Source: an uncultured bacterium
Lineage (GTDB): Bacteria; Cyanobacteriota; Vampirovibrionia; Gastranaerophilales; Gastranaerophilaceae
Assembly (NCBI GenBank): GCA_902797965.1
Contig: CADBUY010000006.1
Coordinates: forward strand, 37,011 to 101,010
Length of the DNA stretch: 64,000 nt
Direction: 5' to 3'
The notes under the pieces are model-generated. The model searched no databases. It saw only the letters and a list, made by a program, of their open reading frames with translations, and was not told the origin of the DNA. This document shows, in pieces, positions 1 to 8,467 of the stretch. How positions within the stretch are numbered: the first letter of the stretch is position 1; each line of letters begins with the position of its first letter. The translations under genes were made by a program, and so were the position numbers.

Positions 1-2139
1 AGCCTGCTGAATTATATCAGCATCTATAAAACCTTTTGAATTTCTGAACAACTCATTAAATTGCTTTGTAAGCACATATTGAGCAGAAATTTTAAACTCT
101 TCAGGAATTGCAAGCCCAAGTCCCTGCATTTGATAAATAGAGCCTTTACCCTCGTTGTACATTGATTCATAAGTATTAGAGAATATTTGTAACTTACCTT
201 TAAGCATTGTTTTAAGAATTTTTCTTCTTTCCTCAATAAATATATCTTTTAGTGTAAAGTATTCAGTTCCAAAGTAACTGTCTATTTTACGAATAATTTC
301 AGTTAGAGGAGAAACTAAGAAAGTTCTGATTAATTCCTTCTTAATTTCAACAAAATCCGAACCGTATTCTTTTATAGCACAATGGAAATCTCCGCCGGAG
401 AATTGTAGCAAAGTAAATATCATATTAGATTTTTCAAGTGTAACCATAGATTCAATTTCTATATGACCTATTATTAATTTTGAATCCCCTTTTTTTACTT
501 CTTTAAATGATTTTTTCTTAATTTTATAGCAATATACATTTTCTTCTTCGTCTATATCCGAATATAATGACGATATTGCCCAAAGACAAACAATTTGTTT
601 AGGAGTAACAATTGACGGCTTAACGAACCTTTCGTATACATCTTTTCCGGTACCAAATTCAGGAATATTGCTTTTTGCTTCACTTAAAATATCAAGAAAT
701 TGTGTTTCCAAATCTTTTTTTATGAATGATTTTGCAAGCTGCATAACTCTTGCGGCATATTTCATAATTTGTACTGTTTCTATGCCTGATATCTCGGAGA
801 AGAACCAACCGCAGCTTGTATACATTAGCATTGCTTGGCGCTGAATTTCCAGAAGTTCCATAGCTTTAACTTTTTGTTCATCAGTCAGTTCCGGCAAGAA
901 AAATTCATCCTGAAAGTTTTTTACAGATACAGAGCTTCTGTCGAGAATAACATTTATATAATTATTCCTTGCATCTTCAGGATTTAAGAAGTATTTTTTA
1001 GCTTGCTTTGAGTAAACTGAAACCATTTCATCACGCAAAAAGTCTAGAGCTTGTCTTAAAGGTTTTCTCCATTTTTGGTTCCACCCCGGATGACCGCCTG
1101 TTGAACATCCGCAGTCATCACTCCAACGACCAACACCGTGGAAACAGCTCCAAGATGAAACAGGTTTTATATCAACTTCCCAGTCACTTCTGTATTTATC
1201 CAGATACTCTGCATAGTTTGTTATAATAAACCCTGAATCTTTTACTTTTAACTTAACGGCATAAGAAAGTGCCATATCGCCGAACTTTGTATGATGTCCG
1301 TAGCTTTCGCCATCTGTAGCAATATTAACTAACTGCGGATAATTTCTGTCTTTTGAAATACCATCTTTCAGCCTGTTTACGAATTTATTTCCGTCTTTCA
1401 AAAGTTCATCAAATGCAACAGAACGTGAGATTGCACCATCATAAAAGAACAAGTCAATATATTTTCCGGGGGCAGATTTTATATAATATCTGTATGAACG
1501 TGCAGGATCAATATTTCCCCAGCTAACATCCTGCCAAGATGTTTCACCTTCTTTACGAATACTTTGAGCCTGATAAGGTGAAAGTACTGTGAACTTAATT
1601 TCATTTTCTACAAGAACTCTCAAAGTATCATCATCAACTGCAGTTTCAGCAAGCCAAATTCCTTCAGGCTTACGTCCGAATCTGTATTCAAAGTCTTTTA
1701 TACCCCATTTTACCTGTGTTTGTTTGTCACGTTCGCTTGCAAGCGGCATAATCATGTGATTGTAAACCTGAGCAATAGCATTTCCATGACCGCCATGCAT
1801 TTTTCTGGAATTAATATCAGCCTTAATAACACGCTCATAAGCTAAAGGTGCAAAATCTTCCATCCAGGATAACAGAGTAGGACCAAAGTTGTAACTTATA
1901 TATTCATAGTTATTAACAACATTAAGTATCTGATTATCATTAGTAACAATTTTTGAAACGGAATTAGGATTATAGCATTCTGCATTAATTCTCTCGTTCC
2001 AATCATGGAAAGGATGAGCGCTGTCTTGTTCCTCAATTGCCTCAAGCCAAGGATTTTCTCTTGGCGGTTGATAAAAGTGACCATGGATGGTTAAAAATAC
2101 TTTATCTTTATCTTTATCATTATTAGCTAATTCCGTCAT
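1..2139 (-). CDS. Glycoside hydrolase family 57-type protein (DUF3536-like), C-terminus beyond window
   Basis: Partial gene: 713 codons are open from an ATG at 2139 down to the window edge, with no stop. Near the N-terminus (about residues 19-31) it carries HGHFYQPPRENPW, the typical opening of GH57/DUF3536 proteins. About residue 160 has GIWLAETAVD, matching the region of the GH57 catalytic glutamate, and about residue 280 has ATDGESYGHH, matching the region with the catalytic aspartate. The family retains or hydrolyses alpha-glucans (amylase, branching-enzyme or pullulanase-like); the exact substrate cannot be told. No signal peptide is visible, so it is probably cytosolic and could act on glycogen. 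The start is supported by AGGA seven bases upstream of the ATG. Sure of the family, unsure of the reaction. Confidence 0.85.
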   Translation of the reverse strand, partial: MTELANNDKDKDKVFLTIHGHFYQPPRENPWLEAIEEQDSAHPFHDWNERINAECYNPNSVSKIVTNDNQILNVVNNYEYISYNFGPTLLSWMEDFAPLAYERVIKADINSRKMHGGHGNAIAQVYNHMIMPLASERDKQTQVKWGIKDFEYRFGRKPEGIWLAETAVDDDTLRVLVENEIKFTVLSPYQAQSIRKEGETSWQDVSWGNIDPARSYRYYIKSAPGKYIDLFFYDGAISRSVAFDELLKDGNKFVNRLKDGISKDRNYPQLVNIATDGESYGHHTKFGDMALSYAVKLKVKDSGFIITNYAEYLDKYRSDWEVDIKPVSSWSCFHGVGRWSDDCGCSTGGHPGWNQKWRKPLRQALDFLRDEMVSVYSKQAKKYFLNPEDARNNYINVILDRSSVSVKNFQDEFFLPELTDEQKVKAMELLEIQRQAMLMYTSCGWFFSEISGIETVQIMKYAARVMQLAKSFIKKDLETQFLDILSEAKSNIPEFGTGKDVYERFVKPSIVTPKQIVCLWAISSLYSDIDEEENVYCYKIKKKSFKEVKKGDSKLIIGHIEIESMVTLEKSNMIFTLLQFSGGDFHCAIKEYGSDFVEIKKELIRTFLVSPLTEIIRKIDSYFGTEYFTLKDIFIEERRKILKTMLKGKLQIFSNTYESMYNEGKGSIYQMQGLGLAIPEEFKISAQYVLTKQFNELFRNSKGFIDADIIQQA

Positions 2140-2189
2140 TATAAATTCCTTTAAAAATTAATTCACACTAACTAAAATTTAAATGTATA

Positions 2190-2690
2190 CTATGATTTCT
2201 TTTCTTCAGGTGCTTTTTTAGTAATTTTCAGTTCATTAACTTCAATCCACGCATCACCCAAAGCATCAGAGAATACAACACCTGTTATCTCAACTTCATC
2301 ATCTGTTTTTAAATCAATAAATTTTTCAGCAGTATCACGCTTTAAAAACAGCTTCATTTCCGAAAGCGGAATGTTAAAACTTGTATCATCACGCTTTATT
2401 AAAAAAGAAATATACTTCTCAGACGAACGATATGCAACTTTATAATCTAACCCTAAAGTTGAAAATTTATCGAATTTAGCGTCCATAATAATAGTTTTAT
2501 TCAAATAAGTTTTCGGTGAATTAACAACTGTTAACGGTTTTACTCTTATTCCCTGCTGAACTTGCGCCTGCTTAACAGCTGTAAAAGCTGCCGGTTGGGC
2601 ATTTACATTATAAAACAAGCCTCCTGCTGCGATTAATCCTGCTGTAACAGCCATAATAAACAATGATTTTAAATATAATTTAATCTTCAT
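2190..2690 (-). CDS. Secreted or periplasmic small protein, possible OB-fold
   Basis: 166 residues. An N-terminal signal peptide or anchor (KIKLYLKSLFIMAVTAGLIA, then an AxA-like cleavage region around NVNAQ) is followed by a soluble domain of about 120 residues. That domain has alternating strands and phrases such as LNKTIIMDAKFDKFS and DDEVEITGVV, which resemble single OB-fold proteins of the periplasm; this is an inference from pattern, not a recognised family. The C-terminus is short and charged (KKAPEEKKS). GAGGGA eight bases before the ATG supports the start. It lies just downstream of the divergent sigma-factor promoter and 50 bp before the GH57 gene on the same strand, so the two may be cotranscribed. 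Function unknown. Confidence 0.7.
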   Translation of the reverse strand: MKIKLYLKSLFIMAVTAGLIAAGGLFYNVNAQPAAFTAVKQAQVQQGIRVKPLTVVNSPKTYLNKTIIMDAKFDKFSTLGLDYKVAYRSSEKYISFLIKRDDTSFNIPLSEMKLFLKRDTAEKFIDLKTDDEVEITGVVFSDALGDAWIEVNELKITKKAPEEKKS

Positions 2691-2768
2691 AATATTCCCT
2701 CTTCAATTACATTCTATCATATACAACATACTAAGACAATAATTTGAATATATTGTTTGCGAATAAAG

Positions 2769-2797
2769 TTGCATTTACTCTGTATTTTAGTTATATT
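2769..2797 (+). promoter_or_regulatory. Sigma-70-type promoter giving a leaderless sigma-factor mRNA
   Basis: TTGCAT (2769-2774), a 17-base spacer and TATATT (2792-2797). The predicted start of transcription falls on or next to the ATG at 2805, and no Shine-Dalgarno sequence is present, so the mRNA is probably leaderless. Confidence 0.55.
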
Positions 2798-2804
2798 ATA
2801 GTAT

Positions 2805-3446
2805 ATGAGAGATTTAAATTCTATTAACAAAGAGAGGGAAGACAGGGCTAATCTTTCTCAATATAAAGAGCTAATCGAAACTGTATCAAAAGTTGAGTAT
2901 AAGAAGTTTTCGACTTTAGGATTAATTGAACTGTCTGAAGTAATTGCACTGGCTAATTATACTGTTTATTACCTTACAACTAACAATAAAAAAAATAGTG
3001 ACGTCTACAATACGGCATATTTGACAAAAGCTATAAAATGGGCTATCAGAAATGAAATGCGCCGCAGATATAAGTGGTATGTAATGAAAAATGATACACT
3101 ATCTGAAAAAGAACAAATTAAAGATGCTGTTTATAAAACAATTCTATCAATAGACGAGATGGAAGATGCGGAAAATCCTACTCAAATAAAAGATTATCAC
3201 AGAACTCCAGATGAAAAAGCCGAAGTTATCGAACTAAAAAAGCGTATTTGCGAGCAAATGAAAAATCTTTCGCAAAGAGAACAAGATTTAATTGAAGCTA
3301 AATACTTTTATGATAAAAAATTAAAAGATATTTCTGCTGAATTTAATATTTCACAATCAAGAATTTCAAGAATTATTCAAAATGCATTAGATAAGGTCAA
3401 AAAAGAGTTATTAAAACAGGAAAGAATAAATGAAGACAATATTTGA
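2805..3446 (+). CDS. Sigma-70 family RNA polymerase sigma factor, FliA/WhiG-like
   Basis: 213 residues. Region 2 features lie around residues 30-100, including AIKWAIRNEMRRRYKWY, which resembles the 2.4 segment of flagellar/sporulation-type sigma factors. Region 4 lies near residues 155-205 (LSQREQDLIEAKYF, then a helix-turn-helix ending SQSRISRIIQNALDKVKKEL). Region 1.1 is absent, as in alternative sigma factors. The C-terminal helix-turn-helix would read the -35 element. Two strong sigma-28 consensus promoters in this window (40195 and 63946) make it a candidate flagellar sigma factor, but specificity is inferred. Its 3' end overlaps gcvPB by 17 bp. The gene appears to be expressed from a leaderless transcript. 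Confidence 0.8.
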   Translation: MRDLNSINKEREDRANLSQYKELIETVSKVEYKKFSTLGLIELSEVIALANYTVYYLTTNNKKNSDVYNTAYLTKAIKWAIRNEMRRRYKWYVMKNDTLSEKEQIKDAVYKTILSIDEMEDAENPTQIKDYHRTPDEKAEVIELKKRICEQMKNLSQREQDLIEAKYFYDKKLKDISAEFNISQSRISRIIQNALDKVKKELLKQERINEDNI

Positions 3447-4860
3447 AAAGACCAGCGGTGTTGATGGTGTCGGGATATGTTATGATGACGAATTAAAACT
3501 GAATGGGGTAATACCAAAAGAATTATTGAGAAATGACAATATTGGCTTGCCGCAATTAAGCGAACTTGAAGTTATGCGCCATTATAAAGAATTAAGCGAC
3601 AGAAACTTTTGTATTGAAAAAGGATTTTATCCGTTAGGTTCCTGCACTATGAAATACAATCCTAAAGTAAACGAGCTTTTAGCGTCTTTAGAAAATTTCT
3701 GTAATCTTCACCCTGCACAGTCTGACAGTGACTCGCAAGGTGCTTTGGAACTAATGTACAAATTACAGGAATCATTAAAATATTTAACAGGCATGGATGA
3801 GGTTACATTGCAGCCTGCTGCGGGCGCTCATGGTGAGCTTACCGGAATGATGATTATTAAAAAATATTTTGAAACAAAAAGTGAAACCAACAGAAAAAAA
3901 GTTATTGTTCCTGATTCAGCCCATGGCACAAATCCTGCAAGTGCTAAAATGTGCGGATTTGACATTGTTGAAGTTAAATCAAACGCCAAAGGACAGGTTG
4001 ATATTGAAGCTCTAAAATCATTATTAGACTCGGATGTCGCCGCAATAATGATGACAAATCCAAACACTCTCGGAATTTTTGAAGAACATGTATTAGAAAT
4101 AACTGATTTGATGCATAAAAACGGCTCACTTTGTTATTATGACGGAGCAAACTTTAATGCAATAATGGGATGGACAAATCCGCGTATTATGGGATTTGAC
4201 GTAGTTCACCTTAATCTTCATAAAACATTTTCGACCCCTCATGGCGGAGGCGGTCCCGGTGCAGGACCTGTATGCGTAACCGAACAGTTAAAAGAGTTCT
4301 TGCCGGCTCCAATAGTAAAATTTGACGGTAAGAATTATATAAGAGAATACAACATACAGCATTCTATTGGTAAAGTGAGAAGTTTTTACGGCAACTTTGG
4401 AGTTTTAGTAAGAGCTTATGCTTATATTTTAATGATGGGTAAAAATCTTAAACTTGCAAGTGCAGATGCGGTTTTGAATGCAAACTATATAAAAGAAAAA
4501 CTTAAAGGCGTATATGATTTACCTTATGATGAACCTTGCATGCATGAGTTTGTTATTTCAGGAGAGAAACAGCATCAACAGGGCGTGTCAACTTTAGGTA
4601 TAGCAAAGCGATTAATGGATTCAAATTGTCATCCGCCAACGATTTACTTCCCGTTAATTGTTCATGAAGCAATAATGATTGAACCTACGGAATCCGAATC
4701 AAAAGAAGTTTTGGATAACTTTATTGATATTATGCTAAAAATTGCTAAAGAAATTGAAGAAAATCCTGAAGAGGTTTTAAAATCACCACAGAAAACTCCT
4801 ATAAAAAAGGTTGATGAGACTCTTGCTGCAAGAAAACCGGACTTAGCTGAAAAAGTTTAA
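3430..4860 (+). CDS. gcvPB: Glycine dehydrogenase (decarboxylating) subunit 2, P-protein C-terminal half
   Basis: 476 residues, the usual size of the separate C-terminal subunit of the two-subunit P-protein. With GcvPA it decarboxylates glycine and passes the aminomethyl group to lipoylated H-protein. The PLP lysine lies in the conserved NLHKTFSTPHGGGGPG block, and the N-terminal FYPLGSCTMKYNPK and C-terminal EPTESESKEVLDNF blocks are typical of GcvPB. The start overlaps the sigma-factor gene by 17 bp, so translation is probably coupled. GcvPA, GcvT and GcvH are not in the window, although gcvPA usually lies directly upstream; it must lie elsewhere if the system is complete. A cytosolic role in one-carbon metabolism is expected. 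Confidence 0.95.
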   Translation: MKTIFEKTSGVDGVGICYDDELKLNGVIPKELLRNDNIGLPQLSELEVMRHYKELSDRNFCIEKGFYPLGSCTMKYNPKVNELLASLENFCNLHPAQSDSDSQGALELMYKLQESLKYLTGMDEVTLQPAAGAHGELTGMMIIKKYFETKSETNRKKVIVPDSAHGTNPASAKMCGFDIVEVKSNAKGQVDIEALKSLLDSDVAAIMMTNPNTLGIFEEHVLEITDLMHKNGSLCYYDGANFNAIMGWTNPRIMGFDVVHLNLHKTFSTPHGGGGPGAGPVCVTEQLKEFLPAPIVKFDGKNYIREYNIQHSIGKVRSFYGNFGVLVRAYAYILMMGKNLKLASADAVLNANYIKEKLKGVYDLPYDEPCMHEFVISGEKQHQQGVSTLGIAKRLMDSNCHPPTIYFPLIVHEAIMIEPTESESKEVLDNFIDIMLKIAKEIEENPEEVLKSPQKTPIKKVDETLAARKPDLAEKV

Positions 4861-4908
4861 GCATTTAAATATAAAGTTACACAATACCATGTCTAAAAAT
4901 AGTTATAT

Positions 4909-4972
4909 TGAGCCTATAGGCGAAATATCTCAATGGTTTGGGATTCTTCGGCAAAAAGCCTCAGAATGACGC
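4909..4972 (+). repeat. Intergenic palindromic element (REP/BIME-like), single copy here
   Basis: The gap after gcvPB contains two imperfect inverted repeats. The clearer one pairs GATTCTTCGGC with GCCTCAGAAT around 4942-4967. Short elements ending in CCTCAGAATGAC are common intergenic palindromes in many bacterial genomes. No second copy of this exact type was seen in the window. Confidence 0.4.
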
Positions 4973-5023
4973 CATTTTATCTTAACATAGATTACAGGCT
5001 GGGTTTTAACCCGACAAAAATTA

Positions 5024-5062
5024 TTTAAAAAGAAGCAGCCAAATCTTTTGATTTGGCTGCTT
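5024..5062 (-). terminator. Rho-independent terminator of the flagellin gene
   Basis: A perfect 12-bp stem (AGCAGCCAAATC / GATTTGGCTGCT, 5034-5061) with a four-base loop. On the minus strand it is followed by a T-rich run, 24 bp after the flagellin stop. It may also stop plus-strand transcripts leaving gcvPB. Confidence 0.85.
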
Positions 5063-5085
5063 TAGTAAATATTTTAAACAAAATA

Positions 5086-5967
5086 TTATAACAAGTTCAA
5101 AGCAATACTTGGAGATTGGTTTGCTGTTGAAAGTAGCGTTGCAGATGCTTGTTGAAGAATTTGAGCTTTGATGTAGTTAGAAGATTCAGTTGCAACATCA
5201 GCATCACGTAATGTTGATAATGAAGAAGTGATGTTTTCTGACTGAACGCCAATTGATTCAATAGCTGATTCAATTCTGTTTTGCGCAGCACCTAATGTAG
5301 TAATACGATTTGATATTGCGTTAATTACTGTATCAATTTTAGCAAGTTGTTCTTGCGCAGAGTTACCGTCAGTAGTGTCTAAGCCTGCACATCTTTTTGC
5401 TAAATCTGTTTTATCAACAAATAAACCTTCAACACTTCCGTTTGCAAATAAATCTTTATCAAGATGAATTCTGCTTTTGTCTTTATTGCCATCTATACCA
5501 ACTTGAATATCAAGACCATCTTTTCCGGGTTTGCCATCAACATTTTCACCCTTCATAAGGTTGATTCCGTTGAATTCGCAGTTAGCAGCGATACGGTCTA
5601 CTTCATCAAGTCTTGCTTGAATTTCAGCTTGAATTGCTTTTTTAGATTGTTCACCATAAGTACCGTTTGAAGCTTGTTCTGTCAAATCTCTTACACGTTG
5701 AATGTGAGAAGAAATAAGAGCATAGTTGTCTTCAAGAGTAGCTAACATATCAGCGCCTGTAGCAGCGTTGTCTGCAGCAACATCTAAAGAACCTAGCTGA
5801 GCTTCCCAGTTTCTTGCAATTGAATAACCTGCAGCATTGTCTGATGCGTGGTTAATTTTGTAACCTGTGGTCATTCTTTCAATTGCTGAGTTTAATTGAT
5901 TAGTCGCACTGTTCAAATTCTTTTGAACTACCATTGACTGTAAATTTGTGTTAATTGTGATTGCCAT
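5086..5967 (-). CDS. Flagellin
   Basis: 293 residues, the filament subunit exported by the flagellar type III system. The N-terminal D0/D1 region begins MAITINTNLQSMVVQKNL and has the signature MTTGYKINHASDNAAGYSIA. The C-terminal D1/D0 region has NRIESAIESIGVQSENI and ends in ALNLL. The central variable region is short (roughly residues 140-190, rich in Gly, Asp and Lys), so this is a small flagellin with minimal outer domains. GGAG eight bases before the ATG supports the start. No convincing sigma-28 match was found upstream, which is unusual for a flagellin because two other sites in the window match that consensus almost perfectly. The strong terminator behind it suggests a single-gene transcript. 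Confidence 0.97.
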   Translation of the reverse strand: MAITINTNLQSMVVQKNLNSATNQLNSAIERMTTGYKINHASDNAAGYSIARNWEAQLGSLDVAADNAATGADMLATLEDNYALISSHIQRVRDLTEQASNGTYGEQSKKAIQAEIQARLDEVDRIAANCEFNGINLMKGENVDGKPGKDGLDIQVGIDGNKDKSRIHLDKDLFANGSVEGLFVDKTDLAKRCAGLDTTDGNSAQEQLAKIDTVINAISNRITTLGAAQNRIESAIESIGVQSENITSSLSTLRDADVATESSNYIKAQILQQASATLLSTANQSPSIALNLL

Positions 5968-6142
5968 GTGATACTCCTTTCTATGGCTGCTGTATAAATA
6001 TACATCCTTGCATACTTTTTATATTTTTTTAGTTCCACATATTTTGCCTTAAGTAACATTTACTTTTTCTTTTGTTACAAAACTTAATAAAAACAGTCCA
6101 GAAATATTGTTTTTGCTATACTTTTAATTGATAGGAGAAGCG

Positions 6143-6355
6143 ATGGGGAAAATAGTTATAGATAATAATCGTTGCAAATCATGTTATATTTGCACAGAAA
6201 CTTGTCCGAAAAAATTAATAAGGAAAAGTGAAAAAACAAATCGTTTAGGTGATTATATGGTAGAATTCAATGATCCTAAAGGTGAATGTATAGGTTGTGC
6301 AATGTGTGCAAAACGTTGTCCGGATATGGCAATAACAGAAGTTTGGAGGGGGTAA
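6143..6355 (+). CDS. vorD: 2-oxoacid:ferredoxin oxidoreductase delta subunit (8Fe ferredoxin)
   Basis: 70 residues. Two CxxCxxCxxxCP cluster motifs (CKSCYICTETCP near the N-terminus, CIGCAMCAKRCP near the C-terminus) should bind two [4Fe-4S] clusters that carry electrons from the thiamine-bound intermediate to external ferredoxin. The ATG at 6143 is chosen over an in-frame TTG at 6128 because AGGAG lies at 6133-6137, at the right distance. It is the first gene of vorD-vorB-vorA-small ORF-vorC. Subunit type is clear; substrate class (branched-chain 2-oxoacid versus 2-oxoglutarate) is inferred from the neighbouring alpha subunit. The stop codon lies inside a GGGGTAAAT motif. Confidence 0.9.
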   Translation: MGKIVIDNNRCKSCYICTETCPKKLIRKSEKTNRLGDYMVEFNDPKGECIGCAMCAKRCPDMAITEVWRG

Positions 6356-6417
6356 ATATATCTTTTGAGAGTTTGACACTTTAAGTGCGTATTAATAAAA
6401 GGTATAAAGAGGTAATT

Positions 6418-7494
6418 ATGAATAACGATAAAGTTTTAATCAAAGGGAATTATGCAATTGCACAGGCTGCTGTTAATGCAGGTTGTCAATGTTATTTTGG
6501 TTATCCGATTACACCGCAAACTGAAATTGGTGAATATTTAAGCGGAAAAATGCAGGAGCTTGGCAGAGGATATGTTTGTGCAGAAAGCGAACTTGCTGCT
6601 ATCAATATGGTTATAGGTGCTGTTTCAACTGGTGTAAAGGCTATGACATCATCTTCTTCATGTGCGGTAGCATTAATGCAGGAAGCACTATCTTATGCAT
6701 GCGGTGACGAACTCCCTGTTGTTCTTGTGAACGTTATGAGAGCAGGTCCGGGATTAGGATATATTTATCCTGCTCAAGGCGATTACAATCAGTCTGTTTA
6801 TGGCGGCGGTAATGGTGATTATGAGATTATAGTAATAGCTCCTTCTACTGTTCAGGAATGTATTGATTATACATACAGAGCTTTTTATATGGCGCATAAA
6901 TACAGAAATCCTGTTATACTTCTGGCAGACGGTTTATTAGGACAAATGATGGAACCTGCAACTCTCGGAAAATATCCTTATCCCGAAATAGATAATTCTT
7001 CTTGGGCGCTAACAGGTGCAAAAAATAGAGAAGCCAGAGCCATATATTCTTTAGGACCAATTGAAAGTAAGCAAATTCAAAGAATCGAAAGACTATATCA
7101 AAAATTTGAATTGATTGCTCAAAATGAAACAGATTGGGAAGAATTTGAAACAGAGGATGCTGATATTATTTTAACTGCATTTGGTTCTATGACAAGAAAT
7201 ATTAAAGCTGCAATGAAAGAATTGAGAAATAAAGGTATAAAAGCCGGATGCTTCAGACCTATTACATTAAATCCGTTCCCTCATAAGAGAATATACGAAC
7301 TTGCAAGCAAAGGAAAGGATTTTGTTGTAGTAGAAATGAATATGGGACAAATGTTTAAAGATGTTAAATATGCAATAAACGGAAAATCTAATGCTCATCT
7401 TATAAACAGACCGGTAGGTGAATGGTTGAGAGTAGAAGAAATCGTTTCCGGCGTTGAAAAGATTATGGAGAAAAATTATGCAACAAGTGTTTAG
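6418..7494 (+). CDS. vorB: 2-oxoacid:ferredoxin oxidoreductase alpha subunit (VorB/KorA type)
   Basis: 358 residues. It carries the pyrimidine-binding fold of the enzyme with GYPITPQTEIGEYL near the N-terminus, CAESELAAINMVIGA, and the central MRAGPGLGYIYPAQGDYNQ block. The C-terminal transketolase-like domain contains AFGSMTRNIKAAM. The complex oxidatively decarboxylates a 2-oxoacid to its acyl-CoA, reducing ferredoxin. The sequence style suits 3-methyl-2-oxobutanoate (VorB) better than pyruvate, but 2-oxoglutarate cannot be excluded by eye. The start at 6418 is favoured over an upstream GTG because AAAGAGGT precedes it. It overlaps the next gene by 17 bp. A BCAA aminotransferase at 27363 could supply its substrates. 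Confidence 0.92.
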   Translation: MNNDKVLIKGNYAIAQAAVNAGCQCYFGYPITPQTEIGEYLSGKMQELGRGYVCAESELAAINMVIGAVSTGVKAMTSSSSCAVALMQEALSYACGDELPVVLVNVMRAGPGLGYIYPAQGDYNQSVYGGGNGDYEIIVIAPSTVQECIDYTYRAFYMAHKYRNPVILLADGLLGQMMEPATLGKYPYPEIDNSSWALTGAKNREARAIYSLGPIESKQIQRIERLYQKFELIAQNETDWEEFETEDADIILTAFGSMTRNIKAAMKELRNKGIKAGCFRPITLNPFPHKRIYELASKGKDFVVVEMNMGQMFKDVKYAINGKSNAHLINRPVGEWLRVEEIVSGVEKIMEKNYATSV

Positions 7495-8227
7495 TATTCC
7501 AAAATCAATGAAAAAAGACTTTAAATACACTTTTTGTCCGGGATGTGACCATGGTATTGCAATAAGACTTCTCTGTGAAGTGATAGATGAACTTGGTATA
7601 CAAGATAAGTCTATTTGTGCTACATCAATAGGGTGCTCTGTATTTTTATACGATTTTATTGAAGTAGATTGTATCGAAGCTCCGCATGGAAGAGCTTTAG
7701 CAGAAGCAACAGGTGTAAAAAGAGCCTGCCCTGATAAAGTTGTCTTTACATATCAGGGGGATGGTGATTTCGCTTCAATTGGGCTTGCTGAATCAATGCA
7801 TGCAGCATTTCGTGGTGAAAGAGTCACTGCTTTAATGTTAAATAATACAACTTATGGTATGACCGGCGGTCAACATGGTCCAACAACGATGATGGGACAG
7901 ATTACTACAACATCACCTACAGGAAGAAATAGAGAATACTATGGATATCCTGCAAGAATGGCTGAACAATTAGCTTTAGCAGACGGTTGTGCTTATTCAG
8001 CTCGTGTTGCTCTGGATTCTATACCGCATATTAATGAAGCTAAGAAGGCTATAAAAAAAGCGTTTCAAGTTCAGTTAGACGGAATAGGACTCGGTTTTGT
8101 AGAAATACTTTCTACTTGCCCTACAAACTGGCATATGACTCCCGAACAAGCTCATGAAAGAGTAAGAAATGATATGGTTAAAACATTTCCGCTAGGCGTA
8201 TTTAAAGATTTATCGGAGAATAAATAA
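7478..8227 (+). CDS. vorA: 2-oxoacid:ferredoxin oxidoreductase beta subunit, TPP-binding
   Basis: 249 residues. FCPGCDHG near the N-terminus and the thiamine diphosphate motif GDGDFASIGLAESMHAA... LNNTTYGMTGGQ identify the beta subunit that binds TPP and magnesium. A CxxC pair at the N-terminus is usual for this subunit family. ATG 7478 is preceded by GGAG; an earlier TTG at 7454 has no such site. The start lies inside the end of vorB and the stop (TAA) overlaps the ATG of the following 56-codon ORF, so translation is coupled on both sides. Confidence 0.92.
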   Translation: MQQVFSIPKSMKKDFKYTFCPGCDHGIAIRLLCEVIDELGIQDKSICATSIGCSVFLYDFIEVDCIEAPHGRALAEATGVKRACPDKVVFTYQGDGDFASIGLAESMHAAFRGERVTALMLNNTTYGMTGGQHGPTTMMGQITTTSPTGRNREYYGYPARMAEQLALADGCAYSARVALDSIPHINEAKKAIKKAFQVQLDGIGLGFVEILSTCPTNWHMTPEQAHERVRNDMVKTFPLGVFKDLSENK

Positions 8228-8397
8228 TGCGTGTTGAATCAATTAATAATACAAATTTTACGTCAAGGAAAATTACAACTTGCAAAGATTTGTGGAGGTT
8301 AAGTCATGATCCACAGTTTACAAATATAAAACCAATTAAAAACTATACTCAATATCTAAGAGAATATGGATTAGATTTAAAATCGAGAAAGAAATAA
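8227..8397 (+). CDS. 56-residue protein encoded inside the vor operon, unknown
   Basis: An ATG overlapping the vorA stop (TAATG) opens 56 codons. The predicted peptide is basic, begins MRVESINNTNFTSRKI, contains one Cys and ends in KSRKK. It has no membrane segment or cluster-binding motif. Coupling to vorA and its place between two obligate subunits argue that it is translated. Its N-terminal pattern (M-x-[IV]-x-x-I-[ND]-x-T) resembles that of the unrelated-looking 187-residue protein at 36477. No family is recognised. It could be an assembly or regulatory peptide of the complex, but nothing in the sequence proves this. Confidence 0.6.
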   Translation: MRVESINNTNFTSRKITTCKDLWRLSHDPQFTNIKPIKNYTQYLREYGLDLKSRKK

Positions 8398-8411
8398 TAA
8401 TGTAAAATATC

Positions 8412-8460
8412 GGGGTGGTTAACACTTCACCCCAGACCTCTTCGATGGAGAGGCGGAGGT
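8412..8460 (+). promoter_or_regulatory. Structured intra-operon RNA in front of vorC
   Basis: Two adjacent hairpins: GGGGTG (8412-8417) with CACCCC (8428-8433), and CCTCT (8437-8441) with AGAGG (8449-8453). ACCTC (8436-8440) can instead pair with GAGGT (8456-8460), which is the Shine-Dalgarno region of vorC. The second hairpin and the SD-masking pairing exclude one another, so this could tune VorC translation or protect processed mRNA ends. Confidence 0.4.
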
Positions 8461-8467
8461 TATAAAA

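Noticed and set aside
1896..2084. Minus-strand 62-codon ORF inside the GH57 gene
   Set aside because: Out-of-frame reading of the GH57 coding region, which is open throughout and carries the family motifs.
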